Shown here piece by piece: positions 9,507-22,576 of a stretch of DNA of 64,000 nt; the first letter of the stretch is position 1; every line of letters begins with the position of its first letter. The notes under the pieces were generated by a model. The model did no database searches and was not told where the DNA came from. It saw only the letters and a program-made list of their open reading frames with translations. The translations under genes and the position numbers were made by a program. The stretch is from Cepaea nemoralis (taxonomy: Eukaryota > Mollusca > Gastropoda > Stylommatophora > Helicidae), in contig JACEFZ010013234.1 in assembly GCA_014155875.1 (NCBI GenBank), forward strand, positions 327,001-391,000, read 5' to 3'.

Positions 9507-11270
9507 CTATTCGTGTGGAATATCAGGTATTTCTACCTCAGATGGTCGACTAAGGGTATCAGCAAGAATGTTGTCCCTACCCTTAATATGCTCTATACTA
9601 AAAGTATAATTCTGTAATATTAATGACCACCTGTAGATGCGGTCATTGCGATGTACCCCACTTTGTATGACCGTGATTGGGGAGTTGTCAGTCTGGACTA
9701 CGAAGTGATTACCCGCCAGAAATCGATGCAACTTCCTCACCGAATAGATGACGCTTAGGGCTTCCAACTCTGATATGGAATATCTGGACTCAGCCGGTGT
9801 GATCTTACGGCTCACGTAGCACATCGGATGGAAGATGCCATCATAAAACTGGCCTAGTACTGCAGCGATGGAAATCCTGCTGGCATCTGTCCTAAGATAA
9901 TAAACGAGCCTAGGATTAGGCAAACGGAGGATTGGTACATTACTAAATAAGATTTTCAATTTTGACAATGCAGAAATTAATAATGCATCTTTGACATCTA
10001 ATTTTACTGATGCTTTTAAAACATTTGAAAATACACTTGTAATTTCAGCTAAGTTCGGTATGAACTTGCTATAATAATTTACTAAACCCAAAAGGCTCCT
10101 GACCTGCTTCTTTGTTGTAGGCATGGTCAGGTTCATGATTTTTGTAATAATTCTATTGTCAGTTTTCAGTTGTCCTTGTGAAATGACATGACCCAAAAAA
10201 ATCAATTTCTTGTAGGCCCAATTCGACTTTGCTCGGTTTGACAGTGAGACCGAAGAGTCGCAACCTATCGAAGACATGTCTGAGTTTCAGTGTGTTGTCC
10301 AGTCATCTGTATGGACACAAATATCATCTATATATGTCACCGTATTCGTCACTCCATGTAGTAAATCTCTAGTTAAGCGTACGAAAGTGGCAGGAGCATT
10401 ACGAAGTCCGAAAGGAAGAAATCGCCACCCGTAAAGACCTAGAGGTGTTGAGAATGCAGTAAGATGGATAGATTGAGTCTGCATAGGGACCTGCCAATAT
10501 CCCTTAGTAAGGTCTAATTTAGAGAAGATTTTGGAGGTGGACATATCCAGAATAAGATCTGCGCAGGAAGGAATTGGGTCTGCGTCGATCTTAGTGACAT
10601 TGTTGAGTTTTCTATAGTCCACACAAAGACGAATTGTGGAGTCTTTTTTCTTGACCAGGACGATTGGAAAGGAGTACTCAGATGTAGATTTTTGAATGAT
10701 TCCACTAGCTTCTAAATTAAGAATTTCCTTATTTAGACTTTCTCTATAGCTAAGTGGGATAGAGTACGGCCTGCATTTGATAGGCTTCGAGTCCGAAAGA
10801 AGGATGGAGTGCTCGATCCTGTCCGTCCTACCTGGAATGTCGGAAAATGTGTCCTTATATTCAGTCACTAATTCTATTATCTGTCGTCGTTGTTCTTCTG
10901 TCAGTTCCGTTTCTAATCGTATACAATCTAATGTAGCAGTCTTGTCTACAATTGGAACAGGTAGTTCCATCCCGTCGTAGTCTACCTGATTCAGTATGGT
11001 TGTGGTGCTAAGTGCGTTTTCTGTAAACTCACTAAGTGTATGCATCTCGTCGGCTTTGCCAGTCTCGCTAACTAGTGTAGTTGCGTTGTGTATGTCTGTC
11101 GTCTCATCCATAGGTGTGGGTGCATTGTGTTCGTCTGTCTCTAATTCTGTCTCTTGTCGTGAAAAGTAGGGTTTCAACATGTTGATATGAAATATCTTTA
11201 AGTGTCCGTTTATCGATATTTCATAATCGACATCCGAAATTTTTCGTTTTAGACAATTTTGTACAATCAC
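9507..11270 (-). pseudogene. Gypsy-type pol remnant, copy 1
   Basis: This has the same domain content as copy 2, where it is described in full. The RT part is open from 11270 to 10287. The common frameshift lies near 10280. A second, private frameshift comes from seven A's instead of six at about 10195-10201, so the RNase H frame that is open down to 9507 starts in a different register. Diagnostic residues are QVDYDG and EVEIPD, as in copy 4. Confidence 0.93.
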
Positions 11271-12018
11271 ATGCCCCAGGACAATACAGTGTGGTTTAAT
11301 TAATAATAAATGTCACTGTCCTGTCTTCGTTCTAACATCTTCTGCCTTCCCTAACTCTAGCTGTTTAATTTATGGAAGTGTTGTGCAGACTGCGTCTTAT
11401 TTGCATAGCAAAAGTAGTGCCATCGCGACGGTAAGAAATAGAAAACGTATATAAATAATTAAATAAATGCTTTGAAATAAATATAAAGGTAATAATAATG
11501 TTCAAATAAATAAATATATTCAATAATTAAGTTCTATAAACAAATAATATTCGATCTAAGTCAACGATTCAGGCGAGCAGCCGCTTTGCGATTTGTCAAC
11601 AATCAGTCGCTGATTGCAAATGGCGTAACGCAGCTGTTTGTCAGCCGCGATACGTCACCGGCGCAGCGCTATTTTTAGATTGGAAAAATCAATATTGTTC
11701 TCGGCTCATTTTTGTGTATCGCTCCGCCGTGAATCATATTTGACAAATAGTAGTAAATAAATAAGTAATTGTAGAAATAAATGATACAAAACTATAATAA
11801 TAATACTTACATATAAGAAGAAAACATGTTCATAAGCACAAAATAATTCAATAAGAATAAATAAACATAACTTGGTCACGATGGGCACAGCTCGCACTTC
11901 GTTCTGTCTGCACACGCCATTATCACTAACATAAATTAAACCCCTGTGATTATCTAACCGTAATACTATTTTAGAGCCTTTTGTGTGAGTGTTTTAGCTT
12001 GAACAATTGTCCAAGCTA
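11271..12018 (-). other. Leader region of internal unit 1
   Basis: About 750 bp between the PBS and the pol remnant, the place where gag, protease and the integrase core should be. It is AT-rich with many stops. It has a perfect 7-bp stem CAATCAG-TCG-CTGATTG at 11600-11616 and a 24-nt near-palindrome at 11995-12018 (TAGCTTGAACAA / TTGTCCAAGCTA, one mismatch) touching the PBS. Confidence 0.7.
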
Positions 12019-12032
12019 CACTTCTGACACCA
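12019..12032 (-). promoter_or_regulatory. Primer-binding site matching tRNA-Leu (copy 1; repeated in all units)
   Basis: The + strand CACTTCTGACACCA equals the usual 3' end of animal tRNA-Leu(CAG) including CCA, so the element RNA (- strand) would carry its complement TGGTGTCAGAAGTG. Equivalent sites are at 17285-17298, 22550-22563, 27813-27826, 33080-33093 and 38347-38360. It lies 13 nt from the TGACA end of the LTR, further than usual. The tRNA assignment is from memory. Confidence 0.7.
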
Positions 12033-12045
12033 CTTTATCCTAGCC

Positions 12046-12669
12046 TGTCATCAACCGATGTCACAGGCATTCCGGGATAACTTCTCTCGCACCACACAAA
12101 AAGACTTGTTAGTCGTACGAGAGGAATTGATTACACATTTTATTGCCACTGGCTCTTTGCATCACATCAATGTACAACAAACAGTCGCTAACAAATCACA
12201 CAAGAATAAATGCACAGAATTGCCTATCACTAGTCGTTTCCTAACCCTATTGCTAATCTATCTACTCGGTAACGAAATAAGCATCGACGCTAAGCGATGC
12301 GTTCACTACGAAGTCTGTGTCCCGTCTGATCATTCCTCCCGTGCTGTTTACACAGTACGCGGAAGGACTTGGGGTGCACTACGGCTTTTGCGTGCGGCAT
12401 CATTCAGCACGCTAGAGTAGTGGCCTCTCTTGAGTTTCAGTTTAGTTCTCCGTGTCTATCACGTTGGCGTGATTATGCCGTGACCAGAGTGCTTACTCTC
12501 TGGTTGACACCTCCGTGTCCCATGAGATAACTATTTAATAGTTCCCTTTCTTATTTATTCCCTACACCTACCCTGCCCTCATGTAGGGGCACTGGGTTAC
12601 CTCTATTCTACTTGAGGTAGACCACTCTTTCAGGGTGGTCTTCATTCCTATATAACTGAGTCTTTGACA
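12046..12669 (-). repeat. LTR 2
   Basis: The LTR is 624 bp. Diagnostic variants: CTCGGTAACG (one base shorter than LTR1), GGGGTGCAC and GCGTGCGGC. It matches LTR 5. The loss of one C keeps a 120-codon + strand frame open, but that frame has no coding character. Confidence 0.93.
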
Positions 12670-14772
12670 CACACCCTCCCCTCCTGTGTTGCGTTACAAA
12701 CTTTGACTCATGGTTGTGACGCAAGAGGTTTCTAAAAATTAGTGTATCTAATTTTTGTCAAAGACTACTGATAACTTGGTTCTGGGTACCTCAATAGACT
12801 TCTACTGACTATTGTCACAGTGTAGTATCACTTTACTTGGCTACTGGTGATCGCCACAAACTTGTCTGGTTGGCGTGAGCCCTCTTCTCAATCGCAATAT
12901 TATATTAATTAGAGGTTTGTCTGAACCGGACCATTGTCTTATAAGACCTGCCCTCAAATAGTAAATTAACTCACTACCCATATAAAGTTGACTTTTTTAG
13001 GGTCAACACATGAATTGCTTCATGTCCCCCATATAATATTAAACAACCCTTGCACAAGCTGTGTGCGACAGGCTTTACCTATCTCGCTTCCGCGTGTAAA
13101 GTTATCTTCCACTGTTAAGTTAGTGTTTTGTTGTCTATTGTGTCCCCTGACCCGGAGTTATATCCCTTTTTTCTAAAAATGTATGTGCTTTACATGTGTG
13201 TTTTCCTAGTTGTTTGCGTGTTTGAATCTACCTAATAATATAATTTAACTTCTAACATGTGTGTCTGTCTATTCATATGTATGTAAGTTAGTTTTCAAGT
13301 GCCATAATTCGGTTAAATGTGGCCACAAACAAGTGTATACCACTAATTCGTGACTACGTTTCCGTCTTATGAGACTTAAAATACTTTCTCTAAGGTTTAA
13401 TCTAAACTACACACAATACATTTGAGACAGCACATTTTAACATTGAAAGCAAACGCTTGACGCAGACAAATAATAAAAAGTCGCGCTGAGCGGCAGAAAA
13501 AATCCGCTGGCTGCCTTCACTCTCCATTGTATATTTACCATTTTCTCTCACTTTCACACTTCTGTCACACATCTTTTATTCTCACAATTATTTAAAAACC
13601 TTAAAGTGACACTGTACAAGTTTGGCTCAGTTTGAAAAGAGTTGAGCTTAATGACTGTGCGTAACTTTGCACGAGTCATGTATTTACAAAATATTTACAT
13701 GAATGAAATAGGGTTGATAGTTTTTACCCTGATATTATTAAACACTATATTCTATTGAAATACTAATACTAATTCTCTAACTATCTATATTCTATTTTGT
13801 TGTACAAAATTAACCTAATTTAAGGGAAGTAATCTAACTATCTACAAAAATAAAAATGATGTGAGATGAGTTATGTATCTGTATGAAATGGGTAATGTGA
13901 AATGTAACAAAAATTATAAATAATGTTTTTAATGTTTAAATGAAAAAATATATTGGATATTTTTTATCTACATGGTATAAATGATGTATGTTCATGTGTA
14001 TAATCTTTTTATCCTATAAAGTATAACCTAAGTTTAGTCCTAAATGATGAGGTTGTTAAAGTGTTCATAAAGATGAAATGAAATTAAATGACTACATGGT
14101 GTTGTTCCTATCTTAAGCTATTTATACTAATCTTTAATTCGCTGTTATTAGTTTAAAGTACTATCCTAATCTACTTTATGCTAAGTAAGTGGGTAAATTA
14201 ATGATTTATCTAAATTTAAAAAAAAATCTATTATATTCCCTAAATCTAATCTAAGTCTATACTAAAGTAACTAACCTAACTATAATTTACCACTATCTTA
14301 AAACCGTTATATTACATATCACAATAAATATATATATACATGATGTCTATTTACCTCAGGTTAGTGGTTGCCATAACGTATAGAAATTGCTTTCATTGGC
14401 ATAGTTTATATATACACAATTATCCTGGGTATGCTAACTACACTACACAGTCATACTTGTGTCTTATGGGTATTCTTCCACTCGTCGAGTCCGCTGGTGT
14501 CGTAGACAAGTTTCTTTGTGTCTGTTATTTTACATTGTTCTGACACTGTTCTTATATGATTAACACAGGTAATTCACCGAAGCACAAATGGAGCATAGTA
14601 AGTAACGAGCTGTCTATGTACACACGGTGATTCCCTTGTTCTTGGCGCACAGTTCTCATTCTGCTGTCTACGGACACATGGTAGTTCACTGTTCTTAGCA
14701 CACAGTCCTGATCCTGATGTCTATGTATTCAATAGCATATTCTACACAGGATATTAACATTTCTTAAACTAC
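12670..14772 (-). other. Non-coding 3' region of internal unit 2
   Basis: Equivalent of 7406-9506. It carries an extra TACTAA triplet pair (AATACTAATACTAATTC near 13760) that copies 1 and 4 lack and copies 3, 5 and 6 share. No coding is seen. Confidence 0.7.
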
Positions 14773-16535
14773 CTATTCGTGTGGAATATCAGGTATTCCT
14801 ACCTCAGATGGTCGACTAAGGGTATCAGCAAGAATGTTGTCCCTACCCTTAATATGCTCTATACTAAAAGTATAATTCTGTAATATTAATGACCACCTGT
14901 AGATGCGGTCATTGCGATGTACCCCACTTTGTATGACCGTGATTGGGGAGTTGTCAGTCTGGACTACGAAGTGATTACCCGCCAGAAATCGATGCAACTT
15001 CCTCACCGAATAGATGACGCTTAGGGCTTCCAACTCTGATATGGAATATCTGGACTCAGCCGGTGTGATCTTACGGCTCACGTAGCACATCGGATGGAAG
15101 ATGCCATCATAAAACTGGCCTAGTACTGCAGCGATGGAAATCCTGCTGGCATCTGTCCTAAGATAATAAACGAGCCTAGGATTAGGCAAACGGAGGATTG
15201 GTACATTACTAAATAAGATTTTCAATTTTGACAATGCAGAAATTAATAATGCATCTTTGACATCTAATTTTACTGATGCTTTTAAAACATTTGAAAATAC
15301 ACTTGTAATTTCAGCTAAGTTCGGTATGAACTTGCTATAATAATTTACTAAACCCAAAAGGCTCCTGACCTGCTTCTTTGTTGTAGGCATGGTCAGGTTC
15401 ATGATTTTTGTAATAATTCTATTGTCAGTTTTCAGTTGTCCTTGTGAAATGACATGACCCAAAAAATCAATTTCTTGTAGGCCCAATTCGACTTTGCTCG
15501 GTTTGACAGTGAGACCGAAGAGTCGCAACCTATCGAAGACATGTCTGAGTTTCAGTGTGTTGTCCAGTCATCTGTATGGACACAAATATCATCTATATAT
15601 GTCACCGTATTCGTCACTCCATGTAGTAAATCTCTAGTTAAGCGTACGAAAGTGGCAGGAGCATTACGAAGTCCGAAAGGAAGAAATCGCCACCCGTAAA
15701 GACCTAGAGGTGTTGAGAATGCAGTAAGATGGATAGATTGAGTCTGCATAGGGACCTGCCAATATCCCTTAGTAAGGTCTAATTTAGAGAAGATTTTGGA
15801 GGTGGACATATCCAGAATAAGATCTGCGCAGGAAGGAATTGGGTCTGCGTCGATCTTAGTGACATTGTTGAGTTTTCTATAGTCCACACAAAGACGAATT
15901 GTGGAGTCTTTTTTCTTGACCAGGACGATTGGAAAGGAGTACTCAGATGTAGATTTTTGAATGATTCCACTAGCTTCTAAATTAAGAATTTCCTTATTTA
16001 GACTTTCTCTATAGCTAAGTGGGATAGAGTACGGCCTGCATTTGATAGGCTTCGAGTCCGAAAGAAGGATGGAGTGCTCGATCCTGTCCGTCCTACCTGG
16101 AATGTCGGAAAATGTGTCCTTATATTCAGTCACTAATTCTATTATCTGTCGTCGTTGTTCTTCTGTCAGTTCCGTTTCTAATCGTATACAATCTAATGTA
16201 GCAGTCTTGTCTACAATTGGAACAGGTAGTTCCATCCCGTCGTATTCTACCTGATTCAGTATGGTTGTGGTGCTAAGTGCGTTTTCTGTAAACTCACTAA
16301 GTGTATGCATCTCGTCGGCTTTGCCAGTCTCGCTAACTAGTGTAGTTGCGTTGTGTATGTCTGTCGTCTCATCCATAGGTGTGGGTGCATTGTGTTCGTC
16401 TGTCTCTAATTCTGTCTCTTGTCGTGAAAAGTAGGGTTTCAACATGTTGATATGAAATATCTTTAAGTGTCCGTTTATCGATATTTCATAATCGACATCC
16501 GAAATTTTTCGTTTTAGACAATTTTGTACAATCAC
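14773..16535 (-). pseudogene. Gypsy-type pol remnant, copy 2 (longest open frames)
   Basis: Two open frames. The first (16535-15552) opens without a clear start codon in an integrase C-terminal tail (KISDVDYEI ... HINMLKPYF), then a variable linker, then reverse transcriptase: LTEEQRRQIIELV, the block KKKDSTIRLCVDYRKLN, LDLTKGYWQVPM, LPFGLRNAPATF and the active site YIDD. It stops six codons after YIDDICVHTDD. The second (15528-14773) resumes in another register with the RT thumb (FLGHVIS, LGLVNYYSKFIPN) and RNase H with its acidic residues (RTDAS, SELEAL, QTDNS, GRDNILADTLSR). One missing base near 15540 separates them in every copy. Placing integrase before RT matches Gmr1-like Ty3/gypsy elements. 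Gag, protease and integrase core are absent. Not expected to be autonomous. Diagnostic residues QVEYDG and EVGIPD pair it with copy 5. Confidence 0.95.
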
Positions 16536-17311
16536 ATGCCCCAGGACAATACAATGTGGTTTAATTAATAATAAATGTCACTGTCCTGTCTTCGTTCTAA
16601 CGTCTTCTGCCTTCCCTAACTCTAGCTGTTTAATTTATGGAAGTGTTGTGCAGACTGCGTCTTATTTGCATAGCAAAAGTAGTGCCATCGCGACGGTAAG
16701 AAATAGAAAACGTATATAAATAATTAAATAAATGCTTTGAAATAAATATAAAGGTAATAATAATGTTCAAATAAATAAATATATTCAATAATTAAGTTCT
16801 ATAAACAAATAATATTCGATCTAAGTCAACGATTCAGGCGAGCAGCCGCTTTGCGATTTGTCAACAATCAGTCGCTGATTGCAAATGGCGTAACGCAGCT
16901 GTTTGTCAGCCGCGATACGTCACCGGCGCAGCGCTATTTTTAGATTGGAAAAATCAATATTGTTTCTCGGCTCATTTTTGTGTATCGCTCCGCCGTGAAT
17001 CATATTTGACAAATAGTAGTAAATAAATAAGTAATTGTAGAAATAAATGATACAAAACTATAATAATAATACTTACATATAAGAAGAAAACATGTTCATA
17101 AGCACAAAATAATTCAATAAGAATAAATATACATAACTTGGTCACGATGGGCACAGCTCGCACTTCGTTCTGTCTGCACACGCCATTATCACTAACATAA
17201 ATTAAACCCCTGTGATTATCTAACCGTAATACTATTTTAGAGCCTTTTGTGTGAGTGTTTTAGCTTGAACAATTGTCCAAGCTACACTTCTGACACCACT
17301 TTATCCTAGCC
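16536..17311 (-). other. Leader region and PBS of internal unit 2
   Basis: Same layout as 11271-12045. The pol reading frame runs on a further 25 codons or so upstream of 16535 before a TGA, with a degenerate GPY-like segment (LGHVIVQ). Private variant TTGTTTCTCGG at about 16960, one T longer than the other copies. Confidence 0.65.
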
Positions 17312-17935
17312 TGTCATCAACCGATGTCACAGGCATTCCGGGATAACTTCTCTCGCACCACACAAAAAGACTTGTTAGTCGTACGAGAGGAATTGATTAC
17401 ACATTTTATTGCCACTGGCTCTTTGCATCACATCAATGTACAACAAACAGTCGCTAACAAATCACACAAGAATAAATGCACAGAATTGCCTATCACTAGT
17501 CGTTTCCTAACCCTATTGCTAATCTATCTACTCGGTAACGAAATAAGCATCGACGCTAAGCGATGCGTTCACTACGAAGTCTGTGTCCCGTCTGATCATT
17601 CCTCCCGTGCTGTTTACACAGTACGCGGAAGGACTTGGGGTGCACTACGGCTTTTGCGTGTGGCATCATTCAGCACGCTAGAGTAGTGGCCTCTCTTGAG
17701 TTTCAGTTTAGTTCTCCGTGTCTATCACGTTGGCGTGATTATGCCGTGACCAGAGTGCTTACTCTCTGGTTGACACCTCCGTGTCCCATGAGATAACTAT
17801 TTAATAGTTCCCTTTCTTATTTATTCCCTACACCTACCCTGCCCTCATGTAGGGGCACTGGGTTACCTCTATTCTACTTGAGGTAGACCACTCTTTCAGG
17901 GTGGTCTTCATTCCTATATAACTGAGTCTTTGACA
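17312..17935 (-). repeat. LTR 3
   Basis: The LTR is 624 bp. Diagnostic variants: CTCGGTAACG, GGGGTGCAC and GCGTGTGGC. The last is shared only with LTR 6. Confidence 0.93.
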
Positions 17936-20036
17936 CACACCCTCCCCTCCTGTGTTGCGTTACAAACTTTGACTCATGGTTGTGACGCAAGAGGTTTCTA
18001 AAAATTAGTGTATCTAATTTTTGTCAAAGACTACTGATAACTTGGTTCTGGGTACCTCAATAGACTTCTACTGACTATTGTCACAGTGTAGTATCACTTT
18101 ACTTGGCTACTGGTGATCGCCACAAACTTGTCTGGTTGGCGTGAGCCCTCTTCTCAATCGCAATATTATATTAATTAGAGGTTTGTCTGAACCGGACCAT
18201 TGTCTTATAAGACCTGCCCTCAAATAGTAAATTAACTCACTACCCATATAAAGTTGACTTTTTTAGGGTCAACACATGAATTGCTTCATGTCCCCCATAT
18301 AATATTAAACAACCCTTGCACAAGCTGTGTGCGACAGGCTTTACCTATCTCGCTTCCGCGTGTAAAGTTATCTTCCACTGTTAAGTTAGTGTTTGTTGTC
18401 TATTGTGTCCCCTGACCCGGAGTTATATCCCTTTTTTCTAAAAATGTATGTGCTTTACATGTGTGTTTTCCTAGTTGTTTGCGTGTTTGAATCTACCTAA
18501 TAATATAATTTAACTTCTAACATGTGTGTCTGTCTATTCATATGTATGTAAGTTAGTTTTCAAGTGCCATAATTCGGTTAAATGTGGCCACAAACAAGTG
18601 TATACCACTAATTCGTGACTACGTTTCCGTCTTATGAGACTTAAAATACTTTCTCTAAGGTTTAATCTAAACTACACACAATACATTTGAGACAGCACAT
18701 TTTAACATTGAAAGCAAACGCTTGACGCAGACAAATAATAAAAAGTCGCGCTGAGCGGCAGAAAAAATCCGCTGGCTGCCTTCACTCTCCATTGTATATT
18801 TACCATTTTCTCTCACTTTCACACTTCTGTCACACATCTTTTATTCTCACAATTATTTAAAAACCTTAAGTGACACTGTACAAGTTTGGCTCAGTTTGAA
18901 AAGAGTTGAGCTTAATGACTGTGCGTAACTTTGCACGAGTCATGTATTTACAAAATATTTACATGAATGAAATAGGGTTGATAGTTTTTACCCTGATATT
19001 ATTAAACACTATATTCTATTGAAATACTAATACTAATTCTCTAACTATCTATATTCTATTTTGTTGTACAAAATTAACCTAATTTAAGGGAAGTAATCTA
19101 ACTATCTACAAAAATAAAAATGATGTGAGATGAGTTATGTATCTGTATGAAATGGGTAATGTGAAATGTAACAAAAATTCTAAATAATGTTTTTAATGTT
19201 TAAATGAAAAAATATATTGGATATTTTTTATCTACATGGTATAAATGATGTATGTTCATGTGTATAATCTTTTTATCCTATAAAGTATAACCTAATTTTA
19301 GTCCTAAATGATGAGGTTGTTAAAGTGTTCATAAAGATGAAATGAAATTAAATGACTACATGGTGTTGTTCCTATCTTAAGCTATTTATACTAATCTTTA
19401 ATTCGCTGTTATTAGTTTAAAGTACTATCCTAATCTACTTTTATGCTAAGTAAGTGGGTAAATTAATGATTTATCTAAATTTAAAAAAAAATCTATTATA
19501 TTCCCTAAATCTAATCTAAGTCTATACTAAAGTAACTAACCTAACTATAATTTACCACTATCTTAAAACCGTTATATTACATATCACAATAAATATATAT
19601 ATACATGATGTCTATTTACCTCAGGTTAGTGGTTGCCATAACGTATAGAAATTGCTTCATTGGCATAGTTTATATATACACAATTATCCTGGGTATGCTA
19701 ACTACACTACACAGTCATACTTGTGTCTTATGGGTATTCTTCCACTCGTCGAGTCCGCTGGTGTCGTAGACAAGTTTCTTCGTGTCTGTTATTTTACATT
19801 GTTCTGACACTGTTCTTATATGATTAACACAGGTAATTCACCGGAGCACAAATGGAGCATAGTAAGTAACGAGCTGTCTATGTACACACGGTGATTCCCT
19901 TGTTCTTGGCGCACAGTTCTCATTCTGCTGTCTACGGACACATGGTAGTTCACTGTTCTTAGCACACAGTCCTGATCCTGATGTCTATGTATTCAATAGC
20001 ATATTCTACACAGGATATTAACATTTCTTAAACTAC
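17936..20036 (-). other. Non-coding 3' region of internal unit 3
   Basis: Equivalent of 7406-9506. Private one-base shortenings of homopolymers occur: GTGTTTGTTG near 18390, ACCTTAAGTG near 18865 and TTGCTTCATT near 19655. No coding is seen. Confidence 0.65.
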
Positions 20037-21800
20037 CTATTCGTGTGGAATATCAGGTATTTCTACCTCAGATGGTCGACTAAGGGTATCAGCAAGAATG
20101 TTGTCCCTACCCTTAATATGCTCTATACTAAAAGTATAATTCTGTAATATTAATGACCACCTGTAGATGCGGTCATTGCGATGTACCCCACTTTGTATGA
20201 CCGTGATTGGGGAGTTGTCAGTCTGGACTACGAAGTGATTACCCGCCAGAAATCGATGCAACTTCCTCACCGAATAGATGACGCTTAGGGCTTCCAACTC
20301 TGATATGGAATATCTGGACTCAGCCGGTGTGATCTTACGGCTCACGTAGCACATCGGATGGAAGATGCCATCATAAAACTGGCCTAGTACTGCAGCGATG
20401 GAAATCCTGCTGGCATCTGTCCTAAGATAATAAACGAGCCTAGGATTAGGCAAACGGAGGATTGGTACATTACTAAATAAGATTTTCAATTTTGACAATG
20501 CAGAAATTAATAATGCATCTTTTGACATCTAATTTTACTGATGCTTTTAAAACATTTGAAAATACACTTGTAATTTCAGCTAAGTTCGGTATGAACTTGC
20601 TATAATAATTTACTAAACCCAAAAGGCTCCTGACCTGCTTCTTTGTTGTAGGCATGGTCAGGTTCATGATTTTTGTAATAATTCTATTGTCAGTTTTCAG
20701 TTGTCCTTGTGAAATGACATGACCCAAAAAATCAATTTCTTGTAGGCCCAATTCGACTTTGCTCGGTTTGACAGTGAGACCGAAGAGTCGCAACCTATCG
20801 AAGACATGTCTGAGTTTCAGTGTGTTGTCCAGTCATCTGTATGGACACAAATATCATCTATATATGTCACCGTATTCGTCACTCCATGTAGTAAATCTCT
20901 AGTTAAGCGTACGAAAGTGGCAGGAGCATTACGAAGTCCGAAAGGAAGAAATCGCCACCCGTAAAGACCTAGAGGTGTTGAGAATGCAGTAAGATGGATA
21001 GATTGAGTCTGCATAGGGACCTGCCAATATCCCTTAGTAAGGTCTAATTTAGAGAAGATTTTGGAGGTGGACATATCCAGAATAAGATCTGCGCAGGAAG
21101 GAATTGGGTCTGCGTCGATCTTAGTGACATTGTTGAGTTTTCTATAGTCCACACAAAGACGAATTGTGGAGTCTTTTTTCTTGACCAGGACGATTGGAAA
21201 GGAGTACTCAGATGTAGATTTTTGAATGATTCCACTAGCTTCTAAATTAAGAATTTCCTTATTTAGACTTTCTCTATAGCTAAGTGGGATAGAGTACGGC
21301 CTGCATTTGATAGGCTTCGAGTCCGAAAGAAGGATGGAGTGCTCGATCCTGTCCGTCCTACCTGGAATGTCGGAAAATGTGTCCTTATATTCAGTCACTA
21401 ATTCTATTATCTGTCGTCGTTGTTCTTCTGTCAGTTCCGTTTCTAATCGTATACAATCTAATGTAGCAGTCTTGTCTACAATTGGAACAGGTAGTTCCAT
21501 CCCGTCGTAGTCTACCTGATTCAGTATGGTTGTGGTGCTAAGTGCGTTTTCTGTAAACTCACTAAGTGTATGCATCTCGTCGGCTTTGCCAGTCTCGCTA
21601 ACTAGTGTAGTTGCGTTGTGTATGTCTGTCGTCTCATCCATAGGTGTGGGTGCATTGTGTTCGTCTGTCTCTAATTCTGTCTCTTGTCGTGAAAAGTAGG
21701 GTTTCAACATGTTGATATGAAATATCTTTAAGTGTCCGTTTATCGATATTTCATAATCGACATCCGAAATTTTTCGTTTTAGACAATTTTGTACAAACAC
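20037..21800 (-). pseudogene. Gypsy-type pol remnant, copy 3
   Basis: The RT frame is open 21800-20817, followed by the common frameshift. The RNase H part is split again by a private extra T (CATCTTTTGACATC near 20518), giving frames 20793-20473 and 20528-20037. The first codon of the RT frame gives MFVQ where copies 1, 2, 4 and 5 have MIVQ; copy 6 shares this. Confidence 0.93.
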
Positions 21801-22576
21801 ATGCCCCAGGACAATACAATGTGGTTTAATTAATAATAAATGTCACTGTCCTGTCTTCGTTCTAACGTCTTCTGCCTTCCCTAACTCTAGCTGTTTAATT
21901 TATGGAAGTGTTGTGCAGACTGCGTCTTATTTGCATAGCAAAAGTAGTGCCATCGCGACGGTAAGAAATAGAAAAACGTATATAAATAATTAAATAAATG
22001 CTTTGAAATAAATATAAAGGTAATAATAATGTTCAAATAAATAAATATATTCAATAATTAAGTTCTATAAACAAATAATATTCGATCTAAGTCAACGATT
22101 CAGGCAAGCAGCCGCTTTGCGATTTGTCAACAATCAGTCGCTGATTGCAAATGGCGTAACGCAGCTGTTTGTCAGTCGCGATACGTCACCGGCGCAGCGC
22201 TATTTTTAGATTGGAAAAATCAATATTGTTCTCGGCTCATTTTTGTGTATCGCTCCGCCGTGAATCATATTTGACAAATAGTAGTAAATAAATAAGTAAT
22301 TGTAGAAATAAATGATACAAAACTATAACAATAATACTTACATATAAGAAGAAAACATGTTCATAAGCACAAAATAATTCAATAAGCATAAATAAACATA
22401 ACTTGGTCACGATGGGCACAGCTCGCACTTCGTTCTGTCTGCACACGCCATTATCACTAACATAAATTAAACCCCTGTGATTATCTAACCGCAATACTAT
22501 TTTAGAGCCTTTTGTGTGAGTGTTTTAGCTTGAACAATTGTCCAAGCTACACTTCTGACACCACTTTATCCTAGCC
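21801..22576 (-). other. Leader region and PBS of internal unit 3
   Basis: Same layout as the other leaders. Variants CAGGCAAGCAG, GTCAGTCGCG and CTATAACAATAA are shared with unit 6 only. Confidence 0.65.

Noticed and set aside
12058..12420. A 120-codon + strand frame repeated in several LTRs (also 17324, 27852, 33119)
   Set aside because: It lies inside the LTR antisense to the element, is destroyed by a single extra C in LTRs 1, 4 and 7, and has no family resemblance. Its recurrence only reflects the array.
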